Shown: in pieces, positions 25,364 to 31,075 of the stretch
Layout: every line of letters begins with the position of its first letter
Numbering within the stretch: position 1 is the stretch's first letter
Source of the DNA: CAYWNA01 sp964459305
Lineage (GTDB): Bacteria; Planctomycetota; Planctomycetia; Pirellulales; Pirellulaceae
Assembly (NCBI GenBank): GCA_964459305.1
Contig: CAYWNA010000158.1
Location: 1-31,075 of the forward strand
DNA length: 31,075 nucleotides
Reading direction: 5' to 3'
Made by a program: the position numbers and the translations under genes
The notes under the pieces: generated by a model
Database searches by the model: none
Told to the model about the DNA's origin: nothing
What the model saw: only the letters and a program-made list of their open reading frames with translations

Positions 25364-25966
25364 TTACTGACCATCCAGTAGGCCGTTCAGTTCCTGCCGC
25401 AGACGGCGCAAGACGCGCGACTTTGCCTGGTAGACCGCTGCTACCGACATCTGAAGGTCGTACGCGATACTGGCGGGTGTGTCGCCCTCGACAATGATCC
25501 GCCATGCCACTTGCCAGCTCTGGGGCTCGAAGTCCACACGCATCAGCTCCAAGGCACGGTGGGCCAGGTCGGCCGTCGCCTTAGAGATCTCTTGGTCGGT
25601 CGACTCCTGCGGCAACTCGTTCAGTTTGTCGTACGCTTGCGTGCCGCCTGCAGCATCAGGCCGACGGGCGAGGTCGCGGAAATGGTCACGGACTTTGTTT
25701 CGGGTAATCGAATAGAGCCACCCCCGGAAACTGTCGCCCGGACGATCGTGGCGAAAGGCGTTGATTCGGGTGGCAACGACGCCGAATACTTCCTGCGCGA
25801 GGTCCGAGGCATCATTCTCCTGCAGCCCGGCCTGCCGTGCCCAGCGGTAGACCAACGGACCGTAAATACGAGACAAGCGTCGCCAGGCATCCGGATCTTG
25901 CTCGCATGCCCGTTCCAGCAGGCTAAGCGAAGTGGAACTGAATGTCTCGGGAATGCCGTTGCTCAC
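25364..25966 (-). CDS. ECF-type RNA polymerase sigma factor
   Basis: A 200-residue sigma-70 family factor of the extracytoplasmic type. Region 2 covers about 25-97 (DPDAWRRLSRIYGPLVYRWA, DLAQEVFGVV, RGWLYSITRNKVRDHFRD) and region 4 about 140-195 (SIAYDLQMSVAAVYQAKSRV). No region 3 is present. It resembles the planctomycete ECF groups that sit beside Ser/Thr kinases. The giant kinase gene starts 153 bp downstream with an anti-sigma-like zinc finger, so the two probably form one regulatory pair. Start GTG 25966 has only a weak ribosome site. A scrap of a related sigma gene survives at 18010-18060. Confidence 0.92.
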   Translation of the reverse strand: MSNGIPETFSSTSLSLLERACEQDPDAWRRLSRIYGPLVYRWARQAGLQENDASDLAQEVFGVVATRINAFRHDRPGDSFRGWLYSITRNKVRDHFRDLARRPDAAGGTQAYDKLNELPQESTDQEISKATADLAHRALELMRVDFEPQSWQVAWRIIVEGDTPASIAYDLQMSVAAVYQAKSRVLRRLRQELNGLLDGQ

Positions 25967-26506
25967 GAATGGAAACCTGAAGTGTTGCGCAATCCAAAGT
26001 CTCTACAGGGTAACCTTTACCCAAGCATAGGACAATTGCCGCCTGTGGGCATGCGATCGCGGGAGTGGCTGCCGTCGAAATGCCGAGGCTTCCGCCGTTC
26101 GGGCAACAGAAAGCCCTCGATTATGCGGAGCCTTCGCTCTCGATCACCGCCGAAATCTATGTGGAATAGCCTCCGACTCCGCATAACCGAGAGGTCCGCA
26201 CCATGCGTTACGCTTAGCTCAGCATAAGCTGTGGAGTCGCTCATATCGGGCGTAGGCCAACCAGTGCTGATGCGGTCTGGTCCGTATCACCAATCGAAAG
26301 ATGGTTTTCAGCCAGAGATTTGCATGCAGAATACGCTAGATTCGCCCGTTACTCAATCGCTGTATCGCACCACCGCCGTGATGCGAGTCTACCGACCAGT
26401 GCCATGGCTCGCCCATCCTCGAATCCGTCACACGGGGTCTTGAAGCGCGATTGAAAGACTGTCACTGTAATGTAGCGAGGTTTCCGTCGACTCAGGAGCC
26501 GATTCA
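25967..26506. other. 540-bp gap between divergent genes, with one inverted repeat
   Basis: No coding region or RNA gene is convincing here. TTATGCGGAG at 26121-26130 and its perfect complement at 26177-26186 form a palindrome with a 46-bp centre. Promoters for the sigma gene (minus) and the ExbD-like gene (plus) must lie here, but I cannot place them. Confidence 0.6.
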
Positions 26507-27079
26507 ATGAGTAAGTACAACCAGCAAACGTCCTCTTCGACCGTCGTCGTCACGATTGTTGTGGTCCTTGCTTTGGGCGTTGCGCTACTCGTGGGGTGCG
26601 CACTGGTGGGACTGCTGTTCTTTAGGTTCAGTCGCCAAGAAGCGATGGTGGTTCGGGACATGGCCATGCAGGCCAAAGTCGAAGCCCAGAGAGCCCAGCA
26701 GATTGCCGACAGGGAGCGACAGCGGGCTGAGGAAGTGGCACTTGAGGCTAAGCGGCAGGCGCAATTGGCGGCCGAGCAGATGGCGGACAAGGAAACCGGC
26801 GCGGTGCCAGCGGCTGAAGCGCCTGCGACGGATGCCGCGGAACTGCAAATCGAATTTGACGCAGAAGGTCACATGTTCGTGAATGGTGAAGCTCTGGCCT
26901 GGGAACGAGTAGCGGAGAAGCTCCGAGAACTCGAAGGTCAATCGTCGCCCCGCGTGGTGATCCTGGCCGACAAACAGTGCCGGATGGAGCCCATCTTGAA
27001 ATTGCTGCAGACCGCCAGGGAAATCGGAGTTGAAGCGACCATCAGCGCGTCGCCGCTGGACGTTGATGAGACGGACTAG
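26507..27079 (+). CDS. Membrane protein with coiled coil and ExbD/TolR-like C-terminal domain
   Basis: A 190-residue protein. One membrane helix spans about 12-39, followed by an Arg/Glu/Ala/Gln-rich coiled coil at about 44-95, a Pro/Ala linker, and a C-terminal domain at about 112-182 (LQIEFDAEGHMFVNGEAL, VVILADKQCRMEPILKLL, AREIGVEATI). That last part has the strand-helix pattern of ExbD/TolR periplasmic domains, but ExbD has no coiled coil and no ExbB/TolQ partner is nearby. Cys158 lines up with Cys138 of the convergent neighbour, which has the same build. AGGAG precedes the ATG. Its stop overlaps that of the neighbour. Function unknown; the ExbD likeness is by pattern only. Confidence 0.8.
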   Translation: MSKYNQQTSSSTVVVTIVVVLALGVALLVGCALVGLLFFRFSRQEAMVVRDMAMQAKVEAQRAQQIADRERQRAEEVALEAKRQAQLAAEQMADKETGAVPAAEAPATDAAELQIEFDAEGHMFVNGEALAWERVAEKLRELEGQSSPRVVILADKQCRMEPILKLLQTAREIGVEATISASPLDVDETD

Positions 27080-27576
27080 CCACCCGGCAACGTACCGACG
27101 CGAACGTTCCCGATGCCGAGTTCGCTGCAAACAGACTGGGCGGCCGCGACATGCTTGAAGACGCATGTTGGTGCGACCTGGAGATGGACAGTCAGCGCGG
27201 TTGTCTCGTCTTCGATGGCCTTCTGAAGCAGCGTTTTCAGACCGTCGAGATCCACTGGCTCGCCGTCGACCACCGTGTTGCCTTCCTCATCGAGCGAAAT
27301 GACCAACTCGCGGGTGGCTGTCTCCACCGCTTTGGCTTTGGCGAACTGCTCGGCACGTTCTGCAGCCGCCACTGCCTGAGCCCTGCTTTCTTCGGCGGCG
27401 GCAAACGCACGCTCGGCCTGCATTCGCGCCATTTCCTCCGCCCGTCTGGCATTCGTCTGGAAGTAGAACCAGGATCCAATTCCCAAAACGAGAATGCCTC
27501 CGAGCAAGAGAGCAAAGATGGTGGCCACGACGGCCACAGCAGTACCGGAGGATCCGTGTTGATGATGGTTGGCCAT
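27076..27576 (-). CDS. Membrane protein with coiled coil and ExbD/TolR-like C-terminal domain (paralogue)
   Basis: A 166-residue protein with the same order of parts as its convergent neighbour: a His-rich N-terminus, a membrane helix at about 12-39, an Ala/Glu/Arg coiled coil at about 43-88, and a C-terminal domain at about 89-162 (ELVISLDEEGNTVVDGEPVD, TVHLQVAPTCVFKHV, CSELGIGNVRVGTL). GGAG lies 8 bases before the ATG. It starts 21 bp after the ruvA stop, so it is the last gene of the ispF-cysS-ruvC-ruvA run. The two genes share little identity outside the pattern, so the duplication, if it is one, is old. Function unknown. Confidence 0.8.
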   Translation of the reverse strand: MANHHQHGSSGTAVAVVATIFALLLGGILVLGIGSWFYFQTNARRAEEMARMQAERAFAAAEESRAQAVAAAERAEQFAKAKAVETATRELVISLDEEGNTVVDGEPVDLDGLKTLLQKAIEDETTALTVHLQVAPTCVFKHVAAAQSVCSELGIGNVRVGTLPGG

Positions 27577-27597
27577 GATGAACTCCGTTCATCCGGT

Positions 27598-28221
27598 CTA
27601 ATCATTGCGATGTTGATATACCGCCTGCAGCAAGGATTCGACGTCTTTGTACTTCTTCTTAGCCTTCAGAGCCGAATCCAGCAATCGTCGGGCGTCTGAT
27701 TCGCTGTGGCCCAACGATAGGAGCACTTGATAGGTCTCGTCCACAACATTTTGCTCGACGTCGGCTTCGCGGCTCTCCTCGCCCGCAACCAGCAGGGCGA
27801 ACTTGGGCATCTTCCGGCGCAGTTTGGCGATGATCCGTTCGGACGTAGACGGCCCGATTCCCGGCAACGCAGAGAGCCCCTTGGCGTTCTGTTCCTCGAT
27901 CAGTCCAGCCACATCCTGAACCGGCCTTATCATTGCTCGCAGGGCCTTTCTCATCCCGACGCCGTCCACCGAGCAGAACAGCTCGAAGAACTCCCGCTCC
28001 ACCTCGCTCAGAAACCCAACCAGCCGCGGCGTCAAGCGTCCGTGAGCGGGATTTCCTTCCATGTAATGAAGCGTGTGCAGGCTGATGTCCTCGCCAAGAT
28101 GCGATTGAAGTCGCCGCCGAGCAAATTCAGGAATCAAGACCTGGTACTCAAACGCGTCGATCTCCAACGTGGCTTGGTCGTCTCCAACCGACTGCAGTTT
28201 CCCGGTGATTTTGGTAATCAA
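27598..28221 (-). CDS. ruvA: Holliday junction branch migration protein RuvA
   Basis: RuvA tetramers bind Holliday junctions and load the RuvB motor. At 207 residues the length is normal. Domain I is the N-terminal OB fold (MITKITGKLQSV, HYMEGNPAHGRL); domain II has the helix-hairpin-helix pair (VDGVGMRKALRAM and LSALPGIGPSTSERIIAKL); domain III, the RuvB-binding part, is at the C-terminus (YQVLLSLGHSESDARRLLDS) after an acidic linker. It follows ruvC by 49 bp on the same strand; ruvB is not in the window. Confidence 0.95.
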   Translation of the reverse strand: MITKITGKLQSVGDDQATLEIDAFEYQVLIPEFARRRLQSHLGEDISLHTLHYMEGNPAHGRLTPRLVGFLSEVEREFFELFCSVDGVGMRKALRAMIRPVQDVAGLIEEQNAKGLSALPGIGPSTSERIIAKLRRKMPKFALLVAGEESREADVEQNVVDETYQVLLSLGHSESDARRLLDSALKAKKKYKDVESLLQAVYQHRND

Positions 28222-28270
28222 GAGTAATGTCCGTTCGTTTCAAAGGGTCTTCGCGATCAAGGTCGAGCAT

Positions 28271-28789
28271 CTACGTCACGGAGATGCGCGCAGCGACCCG
28301 TGTGTAGTGAACGTGGCAAAGTGCCACGGCCAAGGCATCGGCCACGTCGGGCGGTTCTGGCGCCTGAGGCAGGCCAAACTCGCGGCAGATCGCCATCTGG
28401 ACCTGCGATTTCGGGGCGCGGCCGTTGCCGGTCAGTGTTTTTTTGACTTGCGTTGCTCCATAGTGCACGATCGGGACGCCCGACTGGACCGCGGCCAGAC
28501 AGATCACCCCGCGCGCGTGACCCATCAGGATCGCCGTGCGCGGTCGTTCGTAGTGCGAGTACAACTCCTCGATCGCCATTACGGATGGTTTCAGCGACGA
28601 AAGAACATCAAGCACACCGTCATGGATTTCGATCAGTTTGGCTTCAAGCGGTGAGCTGCGGCGCATTCGCACCACACCCGCTTCGCGCAACTGCGGTCCT
28701 TTGGCGGAAACTGCGACGACACCATACCCCGTAACATTCAAGCCGGGGTCGATTCCCAGAACAAGTTCGGCTGCCTGATCGTCGGGCAT
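28271..28789 (-). CDS. ruvC: Crossover junction endodeoxyribonuclease RuvC
   Basis: Cuts Holliday junctions by paired nicks. The RNase H-like active site is visible: Asp in VLGIDPGLNVTGYG, Glu in AIEELYSHYE, and the C-terminal Asp in PPDVADALAVALCH. Length of about 172 residues is normal. I chose ATG 28789, just after the cysS stop; an in-frame TTG at 28807 would add MAVAVA and overlap cysS by 16 bp. Translation is probably coupled to cysS. Next gene is ruvA. Confidence 0.95.
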   Translation of the reverse strand: MPDDQAAELVLGIDPGLNVTGYGVVAVSAKGPQLREAGVVRMRRSSPLEAKLIEIHDGVLDVLSSLKPSVMAIEELYSHYERPRTAILMGHARGVICLAAVQSGVPIVHYGATQVKKTLTGNGRAPKSQVQMAICREFGLPQAPEPPDVADALAVALCHVHYTRVAARISVT

Positions 28790-28791
28790 GG

Positions 28792-30417
28792 CTACTGCAA
28801 CCGCCAATCCGTGCCGCCTTTGCGGTCTTCGAGCGTCACTCCCAATTCGTCCAATCCATCACGAATTCGATCCGCGGTGGTGAAGTCTTTGTTCTTGCGG
28901 GCCTCGGTGCGCATGTCGACGAACAGCTTAATCAAATTGTCGGTCAAGCCTTCATCGCCGCCGGTGGTTGTGGTGGCGGGCGGCTTCTGGAAAAGTCCGA
29001 GGATCGCGGACAACTCACGCAGCGTTTCCACGCCACGGCAGAAAGAGGCCACGTCTTCTTCGTCGCGGCTACCGGTTTCCTCTAGCTTCTTCTGATCGGC
29101 GAATTTGTTCAATTCCGTCAGCAACAGAAACAAATCGCTGACGGCCGCACCCGAGTTGAAATCGTCATCCATCTTTGCCAGAAAGCCGTCGCGCAACGTC
29201 GTGACTTGAGCAAGCAGTTCATCGTCGCCTGCTTCGATCTCACCATCGGCTCGTCGGGTGATGAGCTTTCGGTCTTCCTTGTTGGGATCGGGATCGAAGT
29301 AGAACGGCCGGCCGGCAATGCGTTCGTAGCGATCGAAAAGCAGATAGAACCGCTCCAGGGCCATGCCGGCCTCTTCGATGCCTTCCTCGCTGAAGACGAT
29401 CGTGCTGCGGTAGTGTGTTCTCAGCAGGAAGAAGCGGATCCGCTCACCGCCCTGCCGTGCGATCAGGCCGTGCAGGCCGCCGGCGCCTTTCGAGCGGCTC
29501 AACTTCTTGTCCGCCGCCTCTTGCACCGATTCCTGCTCATCACGCTCTCGCTCGCCGCGGCCGCCGACTTTGCCCGCTTCGACGGCCCGCAGCAAACCGT
29601 TGTGCATCCAGTACTTGGCCATTGTCTCGCCGTGACAGCATTCGCTTTGAGCGATCTCGTTCTCGTGGTGGGGGAAGATCAAGTCCAGACCGCCACCGTG
29701 GATGTCGAACGTCTGGCCGAGGATGCGGCGGCTCATGGCCGAACACTCGATGTGCCAGCCAGGCCGGCCTGAACCCCACGGGCTTGACCAAGCCGGCTCA
29801 TCCGGTTTGGCCGATTTCCACAGCGCGAAATCGCCGGGCGATCGCTTTCTGGCCGCCGCTTCGCCGCCTTCACCCTGCTGCTCATCCGCTCGGCGGTTGC
29901 TCAACTTGCCGTACTCGGCGTCCCGGCCAACGTCGAAGAACACGTCGCCTTCCACTTCGTAGGCGAACCCTTTCTCGACGAGATCACCGATGAAGCTGAT
30001 GATCTCCTCGATATTTTCGGTCGCCCGTGGCATGTGCGTGATTTGATTGACGCCCAGGGCCAAGAGGTTCGCGCAGTAATCCATCGTCATCTCGGTGGCG
30101 ACTTGCGACATGGGGACACCGCGCTCACGCGACTGGACGATCAGTTTGTCGTCGACGTCGGTGATGTTCACTAGCCACGTGACGTCGTAACCGTTGTAAC
30201 TGAGGTACCGGGCGATCGTGTCGAAAATCACCGGTCCGACCATATGGCCGATGTGGGCCTCCTTGTAGACGGTTGGGCCGCATAGATAGATGCCGACTTT
30301 GCCTGGCGTGACCGGTTCGAACGGTTCTTTTGTCTTGGTCAGCGTGTTGTAAGCGCGAATGATCGCGGCAGACTCTTGCGGAGACGATGTACTTTCGGAA
30401 GTTACGGCGGTAGACAT
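28792..30417 (-). CDS. cysS: Cysteinyl-tRNA synthetase
   Basis: Charges tRNA-Cys with cysteine. Zinc ligand Cys46 lies in YLCGPTVYKEAHIGHM, which also holds the HIGH motif (55-58). Further marks are GWHIECSAMSRRILG, the zinc-binding GGGLDLIFPHHENEIAQSE, and a KMSKS-type loop written KLSRSKG. At 541 residues it is longer than E. coli CysS (461); part of the excess is a charged insertion of about 25 residues (GRGERERDEQESVQEAADK) just before the KLSRSKG loop, and the N-terminus is extended by about 20. Start ATG 30417. It follows ispF by 25 bp and runs into ruvC. Confidence 0.96.
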   Translation of the reverse strand: MSTAVTSESTSSPQESAAIIRAYNTLTKTKEPFEPVTPGKVGIYLCGPTVYKEAHIGHMVGPVIFDTIARYLSYNGYDVTWLVNITDVDDKLIVQSRERGVPMSQVATEMTMDYCANLLALGVNQITHMPRATENIEEIISFIGDLVEKGFAYEVEGDVFFDVGRDAEYGKLSNRRADEQQGEGGEAAARKRSPGDFALWKSAKPDEPAWSSPWGSGRPGWHIECSAMSRRILGQTFDIHGGGLDLIFPHHENEIAQSECCHGETMAKYWMHNGLLRAVEAGKVGGRGERERDEQESVQEAADKKLSRSKGAGGLHGLIARQGGERIRFFLLRTHYRSTIVFSEEGIEEAGMALERFYLLFDRYERIAGRPFYFDPDPNKEDRKLITRRADGEIEAGDDELLAQVTTLRDGFLAKMDDDFNSGAAVSDLFLLLTELNKFADQKKLEETGSRDEEDVASFCRGVETLRELSAILGLFQKPPATTTTGGDEGLTDNLIKLFVDMRTEARKNKDFTTADRIRDGLDELGVTLEDRKGGTDWRLQ

Positions 30418-30442
30418 TTCTCAATCCACTACGAGAGTCAAG

Positions 30443-30961
30443 TTATCCGGGCGCCTGCTCCAGCAGCACCACACATTGAGCCATAATCACTTGTTCGTCG
30501 CCAACCGGCCCGACATCTTCACCCGTCTTGGCCTTGACGCCAACCTGGCCGGGATTAACGGCGAGTATTTCTGCGATACGTTGGCGGATTGTTTCCTTGC
30601 GGGGCCCTAGTTTGGGGCGTTGTGCGAACACGATACAATCGAGGTTTGCGATGCCGTAGCCGGCCTGCTCGACTCGCTGGAAAGCGATCCGCAGCATATC
30701 GGCGGAATCCCGATCTCGGTTCGCCTCGTCCGAATTCGGAAACAACTCGCCGATATCACCAATGGCTGCCGCACCCAATAGCGCATCGGTTACCGCGTGC
30801 AACAGCACATCCGCATCGCTATGACCGACCAAGTGGCGATTGTGAGGAATATCTATGCCACCTAGTCTTAGCGGGCCTCCTTCAGCCAAGCGGTGCGTGT
30901 CGTGTCCGATTCCGATCCGTGTGTTGGTCGTGGCAAGTTCTCCATGCGTGCAGGTCACCAC
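30443..30961 (-). CDS. ispF: 2-C-methyl-D-erythritol 2,4-cyclodiphosphate synthase
   Basis: Fifth step of the MEP isoprenoid pathway: closes CDP-ME 2-phosphate to the cyclodiphosphate with loss of CMP. Seen: RIGIGHDTHRL with zinc ligands Asp and His, HSDADVLLHAVTDALLGA with the third ligand His, and GDIGELFPNSD, then the C-terminal VKAKTGEDVG. The frame is open back to ATG 31042, but the E. coli start would fall near 30922, and the extra N-terminus overlaps an inverted repeat. I give GTG 30961 as the start (GTG 30958 also possible); none has a good ribosome site. First gene seen of the ispF-cysS-ruvC-ruvA operon; convergent gene order beyond the window is unknown. Confidence 0.92.
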   Translation of the reverse strand: MVTCTHGELATTNTRIGIGHDTHRLAEGGPLRLGGIDIPHNRHLVGHSDADVLLHAVTDALLGAAAIGDIGELFPNSDEANRDRDSADMLRIAFQRVEQAGYGIANLDCIVFAQRPKLGPRKETIRQRIAEILAVNPGQVGVKAKTGEDVGPVGDEQVIMAQCVVLLEQAPG

Positions 30962-30995
30962 ACGTTTAAGGCGAGCGGCGGAAATTCGCGTACCC

Positions 30996-31067
30996 GTGGG
31001 ATAGGCTGCCAGCATCCGGCTGTCGGCAAACTGTTGGGACATTGAGGCTTACGTAAACCTATCCCAC
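30996..31067. repeat. Inverted repeat with GTGGGATAGG ends upstream of ispF
   Basis: GTGGGATAGG at 30996-31005 and its exact complement at 31058-31067 enclose 52 bp. It covers the possible ATG starts of ispF (31015 and 31042). It looks like one more dispersed palindromic element. Confidence 0.55.
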
Positions 31068-31075
31068 TGGCGGCT

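Noticed and set aside
26121..26186. Palindrome considered as a tRNA or dif-like site
   Set aside because: No cloverleaf, no anticodon arm and no 28-bp XerCD core could be made out.

Overview
The window looks like chromosomal DNA from a planctomycete, probably a scaffold from a metagenome assembly. The case rests on several things seen together: a very large Ser/Thr kinase carrying WD40 repeats beside an ECF sigma factor, Tat-exported sugar isomerase-like and ceramidase-like secreted enzymes, GTG and TTG starts, moderately high GC, and short dispersed palindromic repeats that read GEAPAEP or VGQAVPD where they fall inside genes. I recognise those peptides from planctomycete proteins by memory only. 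A run of 10 Ns at 18757-18766 shows that two contigs were joined there.

Layout. 76-2876 is regulatory: a stand-alone receiver protein, CsrA, and a FixL/FixJ-like two-component pair with overlapping genes. 3007-7945 is a sugar-use operon: a secreted GH2 glycosidase with a C-terminal discoidin-like domain, followed by a sugar-porter MFS transporter. 7946-10751 (minus strand) holds an envelope LysM-L,D-transpeptidase, pyrE and def. 10958-13159 is a U32-family protein resembling the 23S rRNA hydroxylation factor RlhA. 13275-17492 holds a small putative lipoprotein, a Tat-exported TIM-barrel isomerase-like protein, a ceramidase-like protein, and a broken alpha-L-fucosidase gene fused in frame to the ceramidase-like gene.

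17578-18946 is a graveyard. It holds two decayed 3' ends of WD40-kinase paralogues, one of them joined to a scrap of ECF sigma region 4, plus inverted repeats around the N gap. 18947-25210 is the intact giant gene (about 2087 residues): zinc-finger (ZAS-like) head, kinase, one membrane helix, then two tandem WD40 modules, 29 repeats by eye, each closed by the same short terminal module. Its ECF sigma factor lies just upstream (25364-25966). The simplest reading is a membrane signalling unit in which the kinase-anti-sigma fusion senses something with outward-facing propellers and controls the neighbouring sigma factor. That reading is inference.

26507-27576 holds two convergent genes of the same unusual build (membrane helix, coiled coil, ExbD/TolR-like domain) whose stop codons share one CTAG. 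The rest is a minus-strand housekeeping operon: ispF, cysS, ruvC, ruvA and the second ExbD-like gene. I saw no tRNA, rRNA, CRISPR array, transposase or phage gene.
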